Shown here piece by piece: positions 1-11,140 of a stretch of 62,506 bases of DNA (its first letter is position 1; each line of letters starts with the position of its first letter). The stretch spans positions 1 to 62,506 of the forward strand of contig NZ_JAANNP010000013.1 of the NCBI RefSeq assembly GCF_011250635.1, written 5' to 3'. The notes beneath the pieces are model-generated. The model did no database searches and had not been told where the DNA came from. It saw nothing but the letters and a program-made list of their open reading frames with translations. Position numbers and translations under genes: made by a program. The DNA is from Motilibacter deserti. GTDB lineage: Bacteria; Actinomycetota; Actinomycetes; Motilibacterales; Motilibacteraceae.

Positions 1-1
1 G

Positions 2-235
2 CTGATCGCCCACTCGCTGGGCAACTTCGTCTTCGACATGGACTTCTCGCGGGAGACGATGGAAGGCGCGTTCCTGGAACTCACGTTCTGGGGTGAGGAC
101 GTCAAGGCCGCCGACCTCGTCCCCTACCGCATGGACTCGCGCTTCCGCCCGCAGGCCGTGCGCGGCGCCGCCGCCCGCGACGTGCTCGCGCCGGTGTGGG
201 AGGAGAGCGGGGCGCCGTTCAACGCAGGCCGCTGA
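2..235 (+). CDS. CapA-family protein, C-terminal fragment
   Basis: Only the last 77 residues are present; the gene begins left of the window. The fragment starts LIAHSLGNFVFDMDF, which matches the late conserved block of CapA/PgsA (bacterial capsule synthesis, calcineurin-like metallophosphatase fold) proteins. Members of the family act at the cell surface in poly-gamma-glutamate or capsule metabolism. The fragment ends with the TGA at 233-235. It runs tail-to-tail into the M28 peptidase gene on the other strand, overlapping its stop by 17 nt. The family call rests on one motif block and the length of the tail, so the exact function is open. Confidence 0.65.
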   Translation: MIAHSLGNFVFDMDFSRETMEGAFLELTFWGEDVKAADLVPYRMDSRFRPQAVRGAAARDVLAPVWEESGAPFNAGR

Positions 236-1454
236 GCCACTCCCAGGCGATTCGCGCGGAGCGGCCGAGCTGGCCCGCCCGGATGTAGCGCGTCGTGTCG
301 TCCGCCGAGTGGTAGCCCGCCCACGAGGTGCTGCCGAGCCGCGCCGCCGGGATGTCGGCCTTCTCGAACGACCAGTGGTCCGAGGAGCGGTTCTGCCCGC
401 AGGACGTCGTCGGGACGTCGGCTCGCTCGGCCGCCCGCAGCAGCTGCCGCGCCACGACGCCGCCGGCCAGCCCGCCGTCGCACACCGGCACGACCGAGCC
501 CACCCCCACCCGGTCGAGCGCGAGCATGGCCCGCACCGCGTCGCGCTGCGCCGCCGGCATCCGGTCCACCTGCACCCGCGAGCCGTAGTGGTGGCGCGAG
601 TCCCCGGGCCCGCGCGGCTCCTCGGCGCCGTAGACCACCAGCATCACCGGGACCGCCGGCGGCTCCGCGGCGGCGAGCCGGGCGAGCTCGAGCAGCACGG
701 CGACGCCCGAGCCGTTGTCCTCGGCGCCGGGCGACTGCGGGACGGTGTCCAGGTGCGCGCCGACGACGACGTGCGGTTGCTCGGGGTCGAAGCCCGGCCG
801 GGTGGCGACCAGGTTGAACGTCTCCCCCGCGTCGACCGGGACGCCCCACGACACGCCGGCCGGCACGGAGAGCCCCTGCCGCGCGACCTGCCAGCCGTCG
901 TCCTCGAGCCGGCCCTGGACGTACGCCGCGGCCCGCCGGAACGCCCCGCCCGTCGCCTCGCGCGGTCCGAAGGACTGCAGCCGCTGCACCGTCGCGAACA
1001 TCGCGTCGGGCGCGACCCGGGCCGGGGCCGGCGGGGCGCTCGGGGGCGCGGTCAGGGAGGGCGACCCGGTCGGGGCGGGCGACACGCCCGGGGAGGCGGT
1101 GGACGGCGGGGCGGTCGGCGCGGAGGGGGTGTCCGAGGGGCTGTCCGTGGGCGCCGCCGTCAGCTCGGCGGAGGCTCCCGCCTCTGCGGACGCGCTCGCC
1201 GGCACGGAGGGCGGGGTTGCCGCCGGCTGCGCGCCGCCGGAGCCCGTGCTGCAGCCGGTCGCCGCGACGAGCGTCACCAGCGCCGCCGCGCCGAGGCGGC
1301 GTACGCGAGGGAGAGGCTCGGGTAGGCAGGGCCCCGACGACGCATCCCCGGCCCGACGGGGCCCTGCCTGTCCGATGGCCGGCGCCGCCCGGCGCGGGGC
1401 CGCTGGCGCTCGACCGTCGACCCTGACGAGACCCCCGTGACCGTCAGAGGGCAA
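219..1454 (-). CDS. M28-family zinc aminopeptidase, probable lipoprotein
   Basis: Secreted metallopeptidase that removes N-terminal residues from peptides. Numbering from the chosen TTG start, the M28 metal ligands are visible: His234-Leu-Asp, Asp246 in EDNGSG, the Glu278-Glu279 pair, Asp314, and His382 in the HSADDT motif. A hydrophobic segment ending AATGC around residues 53-68 looks like a lipobox, followed by about 70 residues of low-complexity Ala/Ser/Pro/Thr before the catalytic domain, as expected for a surface-tethered lipoprotein. The start is the weak point. In this frame there is no ATG, GTG or TTG between 1454 and the signal segment, so the n-region would be unusually long. Upstream alternatives are GTG 1502 and TTG 1541. 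An out-of-frame ATG near 1345 would fit better if there were a frameshift. It stands alone downstream of guaB3. Confidence 0.75.
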   Translation of the reverse strand: MPSDGHGGLVRVDGRAPAAPRRAAPAIGQAGPRRAGDASSGPCLPEPLPRVRRLGAAALVTLVAATGCSTGSGGAQPAATPPSVPASASAEAGASAELTAAPTDSPSDTPSAPTAPPSTASPGVSPAPTGSPSLTAPPSAPPAPARVAPDAMFATVQRLQSFGPREATGGAFRRAAAYVQGRLEDDGWQVARQGLSVPAGVSWGVPVDAGETFNLVATRPGFDPEQPHVVVGAHLDTVPQSPGAEDNGSGVAVLLELARLAAAEPPAVPVMLVVYGAEEPRGPGDSRHHYGSRVQVDRMPAAQRDAVRAMLALDRVGVGSVVPVCDGGLAGGVVARQLLRAAERADVPTTSCGQNRSSDHWSFEKADIPAARLGSTSWAGYHSADDTTRYIRAGQLGRSARIAWEWLSGLR

Positions 1455-1541
1455 GAAATTTACCCGACGGAACCTTTCGACCCCACGCGTTTGTACGAAC
1501 ACATTCTGACAACGCGCGAGGTGCCCGGATCGTGCAGGCAA

Positions 1542-2663
1542 TCAGCCGCGGGAGTACGGCGCGACCGCGACCTCGACCCGCTGGAACTCCTTGAGGTCGG
1601 AGTAGCCGGTCGTCGCCATCGCCCGGCGCAGCGCACCGATGAAGTTCAGCGAGCCGTCGGAGGTGCTCGACGGGCCGAGCAGGATCTCCTCGAGCGAACC
1701 GACGGTGCCGACGTGCTGGCGGCGCCCGCGCGGGAGCTCGGCGTGCGAGGCCTCCGAGCCCCAGTGCCACCCGCGGCCCGGAGCCTGCGTGGCGCGCGCG
1801 AGCGGGCTGCCCATCATGACCGCGTCCGCGCCGCACGCGATCGCCTTGGCGAGGTCGCCGCTGCGCCCGACGCCGCCGTCGGCGATGACGTGCACGTAGC
1901 GGCCGCCCGACTCGTCCATGTAGTCCCGGCGCGCCGCGGCGACGTCGGCCACTGCGCTCGCCATCGGCACCGCGACGCCGAGGACCGAGCGCGTCGTGTG
2001 GGCCGCGCCGCCGCCGAACCCGACCAGCACGCCCGCCGCGCCCGTACGCATCAGGTGCAGCGCCGCCTGGTAGGTCGCGCAGCCGCCCACGACGACCGGG
2101 ACGTCGAGCTCGTAGATGAACTGCTTGAGGTTGAGCGGCTCGGCCCGCCCGGAGACGTGCTCGGCCGAGACCGTCGTCCCGCGGATGACGAAGATGTCCA
2201 CGCCCGCGTCGACCACGGTCTTCCACAGCTGCTGGGTGCGCTGCGGCGACAGCGAGGCGGCGACCGTGCTGCCCGATGCCCGCATCTGGGCAATGCGCTC
2301 GGCCACGAGGTCCGGCTTGATGGGCTCGGAGTAGAGCTCCTGCATCCGCCGGTTCGCCTCCTCCTCCGGCAGCGCGGCGATCTGCTCGAAGATCGGCTCC
2401 GGGTCGGCGTAGCGCGTCCAGAGCCCCTCGAGGTCGAGCACGCCGAGGCCGCCGAGCCGCCCGACGGTGCAGGCCGTGTCCGGGGACATGACCGAGTCCA
2501 TCGGCGCAGCCATCACCGGCATCTCGAAGCGGTAGGCGTCGATCTGCCACGCGACCGAGACCTCTTCGGGGTCACGGGTGCGGCGGCTCGGGACGATGGC
2601 GATGTCGTCGAACGGGTAGCCGACCTTGCCGCGCTTGCCCCGCCCGATCTCGACCTCGGTCAA
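1542..2663 (-). CDS. guaB3: GuaB3-type IMP dehydrogenase-related protein
   Basis: A 373-residue TIM-barrel protein of the IMPDH/GMP reductase superfamily. It starts at TTG with AGAGG about 7 nt upstream, and the opening MTEVEIGRGK is the family's usual N-terminus. It lacks the CBS-pair insert that the neighbouring guaB has. The phosphate-binding regions (GCATYQAAL and the MMGSPLA block) are conserved. At the position of the catalytic Cys of IMPDH (GSICTT) it has His222 in AAHTT. This substitution is, as far as I recall, shared across actinobacterial GuaB3, so it is a family trait and not damage. It lies 40 nt downstream of guaB on the same strand and is probably cotranscribed. A role in guanine nucleotide metabolism is inferred; the reaction cannot be read from the sequence. 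Confidence 0.88.
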   Translation of the reverse strand: MTEVEIGRGKRGKVGYPFDDIAIVPSRRTRDPEEVSVAWQIDAYRFEMPVMAAPMDSVMSPDTACTVGRLGGLGVLDLEGLWTRYADPEPIFEQIAALPEEEANRRMQELYSEPIKPDLVAERIAQMRASGSTVAASLSPQRTQQLWKTVVDAGVDIFVIRGTTVSAEHVSGRAEPLNLKQFIYELDVPVVVGGCATYQAALHLMRTGAAGVLVGFGGGAAHTTRSVLGVAVPMASAVADVAAARRDYMDESGGRYVHVIADGGVGRSGDLAKAIACGADAVMMGSPLARATQAPGRGWHWGSEASHAELPRGRRQHVGTVGSLEEILLGPSSTSDGSLNFIGALRRAMATTGYSDLKEFQRVEVAVAPYSRG

Positions 2664-2703
2664 CTGCAGTCCTCTTCTCCGGGGACCGGCGTCGGCAGGG
2701 CCG

Positions 2704-5026
<2,323 letters not shown>

Positions 5027-5300
5027 CGACGTCCCCTTCTCTCGACCAGCGCCGCCCTGCTGGGCTGCGCGGCGAGGGCTCTCGTGCCTCCCGCCAAGAG
5101 AGCTTTCGGCAGATGTCACCCGTCAGTGGAGCCCTTCGGGCCCTTGGGCCCGTCAAGTTCGACCCTGGTGCCCAGCACGGGGGCCGCAGCCGGCCCGGGC
5201 CGCCGGAGGCCGGACCGCGCGACGGCCCGCAGGAGGCAGGCGCTGCCCGAGCGGCGGAGCGACGCCCGGGCGCGGCGAACGCCCTCGGAGGTGCCGCGCG

Positions 5301-6353
5301 TCAGGCCCGCTGCGCCGTGACCGCGCCGAGCACGGCCTCGACGGCGCCGGACAGCGAGCCGACGAGCTCGGCGCTGGGCGGGTACGGGCGCCCGGCCCAG
5401 CCGGGCCCGCCGAGCAGGGTGACGGCCGAGGGCCGCTGCACCGGCAGGCCGGCGAGCATGGCGGGGTCGGCGTGGACGGGCAGCGAGGCCCAGAGGAAGA
5501 CGGCGACCGGGCCGGTGCGGCGTACGGCGTCGGACAGCGCCCGCGCCGGGACCTGCGCCCCGAGCAGCCGGGTGGCGACCGAGCGCTCGGCCAGCGCCGC
5601 CGCCAGCACGTGCAGCGGCAGCGAGTGCTGGTCGTGCTCACTGCAGGCGAGCAGCACCGGGCGCCCGTTCACCGGCGTCGTGACGGACTCGGGGTAGGCC
5701 CGCAGCGCCCCCATCACGACCTCGCTGAGCAGGTGCTCGACCTCGACGCCCTCGCCCGTCTCGGCCCAGCGGGCACCGATGCCCGCGAGCACCGGGGAGA
5801 GCAGGCCGTCCCAGGTCGAGACCACTCCACGGGCCTGCAGGCTCGCCCGCAGGATCTCGCGGCAGACGTGGGCGTCGAGCGCCATCGCCGCACGGGCGAG
5901 GCCGCGGGAGGCCGCGCTGCCGCCGGGAATGGCGAGCACGCGCCCGCCGCCCGGCGTGGCAGCGGACGTGGGAAGGGCGGCGGTGGGGACGCCGGAGCCC
6001 GCCGTCCGCAACCGGGTGACCTCGGCAGGCAGCGGGTGCGGGCGCTCGGGCTCCGGCGCGTGGGGCTGGGCCTCGCCCGCGCGTGCCAGCGCGATGGCGG
6101 CGGCCTCCGCGGGCGAGACGCCCTCGAGCGTCAGGCGCCGCATCAGCGTCAGCCGCGCGAGGTCCGCCGCGGTGTAGCGCCGGTGCGCCCCGGCCGTGTG
6201 CGAGGAGGGCCCGAGCCCGTACCTCCGGTCCCAGGTGCGCAGGGTCGCCGGCGCGACGCCCAGCCGCCGCGCGACGGCGGCCACGGTGAGCGCCGGCTCC
6301 GGGGCGTTCTGCACGCTCTGCGCCCCCTCGAAGTCGCCACTCGTCGGCCTCAT
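5301..6353 (-). CDS. MerR regulator with cobalamin-binding (CarH/LitR-like) domain
   Basis: A 350-residue protein. A MerR helix-turn-helix occupies about 21-90 (TVAAVARRLGV, RTWDRRYG, HRRYTAADLARL). A Pro/Ala-rich linker follows at about 95-145. Then come a helical-bundle segment and a Rossmann-like B12-binding domain. Two signatures of adenosylcobalamin photoreceptors are present: Trp196-x9-Glu206-His207 (the Wx9EH motif of CarH), and His243 in DQHSLP at the lower axial ligand position 36 residues later, where the usual Gly is Pro. CarH-type proteins repress as B12 tetramers in the dark and release DNA in light. The ATG at 6353 is chosen because it directly precedes the HTH. It is transcribed divergently from whiD across 125 nt, so both could share an operator. 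Light sensing is inferred from motifs only. Confidence 0.85.
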   Translation of the reverse strand: MRPTSGDFEGAQSVQNAPEPALTVAAVARRLGVAPATLRTWDRRYGLGPSSHTAGAHRRYTAADLARLTLMRRLTLEGVSPAEAAAIALARAGEAQPHAPEPERPHPLPAEVTRLRTAGSGVPTAALPTSAATPGGGRVLAIPGGSAASRGLARAAMALDAHVCREILRASLQARGVVSTWDGLLSPVLAGIGARWAETGEGVEVEHLLSEVVMGALRAYPESVTTPVNGRPVLLACSEHDQHSLPLHVLAAALAERSVATRLLGAQVPARALSDAVRRTGPVAVFLWASLPVHADPAMLAGLPVQRPSAVTLLGGPGWAGRPYPPSAELVGSLSGAVEAVLGAVTAQRA

Positions 6354-6441
6354 GGTCGGAATCGTCCACCGGGTCGGGAGGGAGCGCCACCGGGAGGTGC
6401 TGAAGTAGCCTCGACGACGAGGGTTGAACCACTTGTGAAGC

Positions 6442-6455
6442 GGTATACGAGTACC
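6442..6455. promoter_or_regulatory. Inverted repeat in the merR-whiD divergent promoter region
   Basis: GGTA-tacgag-TACC, with the palindrome GTATAC inside it, lies 24 nt before the whiD start, downstream of a possible -35 (TTGAAC at 6424). Placement and symmetry fit an operator or an overlapping -10 region. The two copies of CCACCGGG nearby (about 6368 and 6390) may also matter. Binding by the MerR protein is a guess. Confidence 0.35.
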
Positions 6456-6478
6456 AACGACTTCAGGAAGGCCCTGCC

Positions 6479-6802
6479 ATGGCCGAGCTGTCCCGGCTAC
6501 CCGGTCCCAACGCCGATCTGTGGGACTGGCAGCTGTCCGGAGCGTGCCGTCGCACCGACCCCGACGTGTTCTTCCACCCCGACGGCGAGCGCGGTCCGCG
6601 GCGACGGGCACGGGAGGCGGCGGCCAAGGCCGTCTGCGCCGCGTGCCCGGTCATCGCCCAGTGCGCCCGGCATGCGCTCGCGGTCCGCGAGCCCTACGGG
6701 GTCTGGGGCGGGATGTCGGAGGACGAGCGGGAGGCGGTGTACGCGGCGGCGGGCCATGGGCTGCCGGCCCAGGGCCGTCCCGCGGACTCCGCCGTCGCCT
6801 GA
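6479..6802 (+). CDS. whiD: WhiB-family iron-sulfur regulator, WhiD-like
   Basis: A 107-residue Wbl protein that binds a [4Fe-4S] cluster through four cysteines, here Cys23, Cys53, Cys56 and Cys62 (C-x29-C-x2-C-x5-C). The signature turn GVWGG sits at 74-78, followed by a basic-poor C-terminus. Wbl proteins act as sigma-A-associated or NO-sensitive transcription regulators. WhiD in Streptomyces is needed for late sporulation and lies beside bldM, and the same neighbourhood here supports the assignment. AGGAAGG precedes the ATG by about 7 nt. The gene is divergent from the MerR gene and is closed by a strong bidirectional hairpin at 6857. Confidence 0.87.
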   Translation: MAELSRLPGPNADLWDWQLSGACRRTDPDVFFHPDGERGPRRRAREAAAKAVCAACPVIAQCARHALAVREPYGVWGGMSEDEREAVYAAAGHGLPAQGRPADSAVA

Positions 6803-6856
6803 CCCGCCCGGCCCACCGTCCCGCGCCGCTGCCCGAGCAGCGCACGCAGGAAGCAG

Positions 6857-6892
6857 GACGGCCGCCGCACCCTCGCAGGTGCGGCGGCCGTC
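6857..6892. terminator. Bidirectional terminator between whiD and the M15 peptidase
   Basis: A perfect 15-bp stem (GACGGCCGCCGCACC) with a 6-nt loop lies between the convergent stops at 6802 and 6916. Confidence 0.85.
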
Positions 6893-6915
6893 CGTAGGTC
6901 GTCGCCGGGGCGGGC

Positions 6916-8502
6916 TCAGCCGCCGTACTCCCAGTGCCACGGCTCCGGGCGGCTGCCCGAGGCCTCGGCCCACGCCGGGTGGTACCACCCGTAGGTCGCC
7001 GCGTTGAGCACGAGCCACTCGTGCTGCGGCGTCCCGAAGTTCTCGACGCCGTCGCAGAGGTCCACCGCCACGCCCCACCCGTGGTTGGACGTGCCGGGGA
7101 TGGCGGCGAGCGTGGGCTTGCGGACGTACAGGTCCTCCTGCATCGCCCGGTTGCGGTAGGAGTCGGTCATGCAGATCGGCGACCCGAAGACCGCGGCGTA
7201 GGCCTTGCTCATCGCCGAGAACGCGGCTGCGGCGTCGGCCCGCAGCAGGTGGCCCGGCGCGCCCCAGATCGAGCAGAGCGCGGTCAGCGGCAGCTGGCCG
7301 TTGGGGTAGCCGGACACGTCCTCGCCCGTGCAGCCGACGGCGCCCGCGTCGGGCAGGACCGCCTGCCCGGACGCGATGGCCTGGGCCTTCTGCAGGGCGG
7401 CGGTGCGCCGGCGCTGCTCGGCGACCGAGAGCGCCTGGGCGAGCTGGTCCGTCGTGCCGGTCGAGAGCAGCTTGGCCTGCAGCGCCGAGACCACCGTCCG
7501 CTGGCGGGCGACGAGCTCGTCGGCCTTCGCCTTGGCGGCCTTCTCGGTGGCCGCCGTCTCGGCGGCGGTCTTCGCCGTCGCGTCGGCCTTCTTCGCGGCG
7601 AGCTTCTCGCCCTCGATCGCGTCCTGCAGTGCGTCGAGCGAGGCGGCCTGGGCATCGGCGAGCACGTCGATGTCCGCGGCGCCGCGCAGGAAGTCGCTGG
7701 GGTTGTCGGCGCTCAGCAGCGCGCCCAGCCCGGAGCCGCGGGTGCCGAGGGGCCCGGCCCGGTAGGCGTCGGCGGCGAAGCGGTTGAGCTCGGTCTGCGC
7801 GCCGTCCGCAGCCTTCTGGGCGGCGGCGAGCTTCTTGCGGGCGTCCGCGTCGTCCGCGCGGGCGTCCGACGCGGTCTTCTTCGCCGCGGCGTGCGCCTCG
7901 AGCGCGCGTCGCGCCTCCTTGAGCAGCTCGGCGAGCCGGGCCGTCGCCGTCTCCAGCGACACGGTCCCCTCGTTGACCTCTCGGGCCAGCTCGGCCGCCT
8001 GCTCCGGCGAGAGCACCGGGACGGCGGGGGTGGCGGCCGGGGTCGGGGTCGCACCGGGCGACGCGGTCGCGCCGGGCGTGGCCGTGGCACCGGGGCTCGG
8101 CGTCGCGCCCGCGCTCGGCGTCGCACCCGGCTTCGCGGAGGCGCTCGCCTGCGGGCTCGCGCCCGGCTTCGGGGTCGCTGCCGGCTTCGGGGTGGCGCTC
8201 GGCGACGCGGTCGCGCTGGGCTTCGGCGCGGTGTCGTCGACCGGCACTCCGCCCGTCACGTCACCGAGGCCGCCGCCGGCGGTCGGGGCGGGTGCGGGAG
8301 CCGCGGGCAGGGCGGATGCCGCCGCCGGCCCAGGGACGGCCAGTGCGAGCGTCGCCGCCACCGAGGCGGCCAGGCCGACGGCCAGGGACACCTGCGGCAG
8401 CGCGCGCCGGGCCTGCCGAGCTGGCAGCCCGTAGGCGTCGCGACCCACCGGCCGGCCTCCCGTCATCGTCCCCGTGCCACCCGCTGCTCGTGCCCTACGC
8501 AT
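6916..8502 (-). CDS. Secreted M15-family (D-Ala-D-Ala carboxypeptidase-like) cell-wall hydrolase with coiled coil
   Basis: A 528-residue exported peptidoglycan peptidase. The N-terminus holds an RRA-rich region and a hydrophobic signal segment ending in AAASA near residue 65. A Pro/Ala/Thr linker with repeated PGAT/KPxA units follows, then a long Ala/Glu/Lys coiled coil (about 165-370) like those of NlpC/P60 and RipA-type hydrolases. The C-terminal M15 (VanY-like) domain carries SNHGWGVAVDL (zinc His and Asp) and EPWHWEY (second zinc His) near the end. The chosen ATG has GGAGG 10 nt upstream; TTG 8547 and ATG 8466 are alternatives. The 236 nt upstream contains the groEL terminator and an ATTCG-g-CGAAT palindrome. 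I could not make a convincing c-di-AMP riboswitch there. Confidence 0.88.
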   Translation of the reverse strand: MRRARAAGGTGTMTGGRPVGRDAYGLPARQARRALPQVSLAVGLAASVAATLALAVPGPAAASALPAAPAPAPTAGGGLGDVTGGVPVDDTAPKPSATASPSATPKPAATPKPGASPQASASAKPGATPSAGATPSPGATATPGATASPGATPTPAATPAVPVLSPEQAAELAREVNEGTVSLETATARLAELLKEARRALEAHAAAKKTASDARADDADARKKLAAAQKAADGAQTELNRFAADAYRAGPLGTRGSGLGALLSADNPSDFLRGAADIDVLADAQAASLDALQDAIEGEKLAAKKADATAKTAAETAATEKAAKAKADELVARQRTVVSALQAKLLSTGTTDQLAQALSVAEQRRRTAALQKAQAIASGQAVLPDAGAVGCTGEDVSGYPNGQLPLTALCSIWGAPGHLLRADAAAAFSAMSKAYAAVFGSPICMTDSYRNRAMQEDLYVRKPTLAAIPGTSNHGWGVAVDLCDGVENFGTPQHEWLVLNAATYGWYHPAWAEASGSRPEPWHWEYGG

Positions 8503-8651
8503 CCGCTGGTTGCCTCCGACCGCTCGTCTCACCACGTCGCGGGACAACGCCCGCCAGGCTACCTGTGATCCCTGATTCGGCGAATACGTCGCAGGCCTGT
8601 AGCGGATTCTTCGGCTCTCCTCAGGCTCGCGTTCACCCCGGAGACACCGCA

Positions 8652-8691
8652 GGCCCGGCCGGGCGCCTCCGCAGAGGCGCCCGACCGGGCC
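8652..8691 (-). terminator. groEL terminator
   Basis: An 18-bp stem with one mismatch (GGCCCGGcCGGGCGCCTC arm) and a 4-nt loop lies 48 nt beyond the groEL stop, before the next minus-strand gene. Confidence 0.85.
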
Positions 8692-8738
8692 GGGGACGTC
8701 CAGGTGTGCTCTGGTCCGTCCTTGCGGACGAGGAGGGG

Positions 8739-10541
<1,803 letters not shown>

Positions 10542-10856
10542 TTACTTCTCGACGATCGCGAGGATGTCGCGAGCGGAGAGGATGAGGTACTCCTCGTTGT
10601 TGTACTTGACCTCGGTGCCGCCGTACTTGCTGTAGATGACCACGTCACCGACCTTGACGTCGAGCGGCACGCGCTTGGCGCCGTCCTCGTCGAAGCGGCC
10701 CGGGCCCACCGCGAGGACAGTGCCCTCCTGCGGCTTCTCCTTGGCGGTGTCGGGGATGACGAGGCCGGAGGCCGTCGTCTGCTCCGCCTCGAGCGCCTGG
10801 ACGAGGATGCGGTCCTCGAGCGGCTTGATGGTGACCTTGGAAGCGGTCGTCGTCAC
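10542..10856 (-). CDS. groES: Co-chaperonin GroES
   Basis: A 104-residue heptameric lid of the GroEL chamber. The GTG start at 10856 gives [18 protein letters not shown], the standard N-terminus, with GGGAGG 8 nt upstream; longer in-frame readings add sequence unlike the family. The mobile loop ([16 protein letters not shown]) and the C-terminal [14 protein letters not shown] block are intact. It is first gene of the groES-groEL operon. Two CIRCE-like inverted repeats 120-195 nt upstream indicate HrcA repression and heat-shock induction. Confidence 0.97.
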   Translation of the reverse strand: MTTTASKVTIKPLEDRILVQALEAEQTTASGLVIPDTAKEKPQEGTVLAVGPGRFDEDGAKRVPLDVKVGDVVIYSKYGGTEVKYNNEEYLILSARDILAIVEK

Positions 10857-10976
10857 GTCTGCGACCTCCCGGATCGTGAGAGACGTCCTGCACGGATCTG
10901 CACTGTGCTCTGAACGCACTGCGTTGGGGGGCGGGCGAGTCGGCACGCCGTCGCGGGGGTCGGGCCTCGTCGCTCG

Positions 10977-11004
10977 CTGGCACACTCACCAGGAGAGTGC
11001 CAAC
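10977..11004 (-). promoter_or_regulatory. Second, imperfect CIRCE-like element upstream of groES
   Basis: Read on the minus strand, GTTGGCACTC-tcctggt-GAGTGTGCCAG has arms matching CIRCE half-sites with one extra base and a shortened spacer. It lies proximal to groES relative to the perfect copy at 11024-11050, and the pair probably forms a double HrcA operator. Confidence 0.7.
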
Positions 11005-11023
11005 ACGAAGACTAGGAGGCTGC

Positions 11024-11050
11024 CTGGCACTCGGTCAAGGCGAGTGCCAG
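11024..11050. promoter_or_regulatory. CIRCE element (HrcA operator)
   Basis: A perfect 9-9-9 inverted repeat, CTGGCACTC-N9-GAGTGCCAG, is the actinobacterial form of CIRCE. It precedes groES. Confidence 0.9.
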
Positions 11051-11140
11051 AAGTAGGCCGACGGCGTGATCCGCGCGGGCTCCGGGGTAGCAACCCGTGG
11101 GCCGCTCCGGCCCTCGGTCCGGCGAACGGGAGTGCACGCC

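Noticed and set aside
8503-8738. c-di-AMP (ydaO) riboswitch upstream of the M15 peptidase
   Set aside because: Fragments such as GCCGAA occur, but the conserved core and pairing could not be assembled; the main structure is the groEL terminator.
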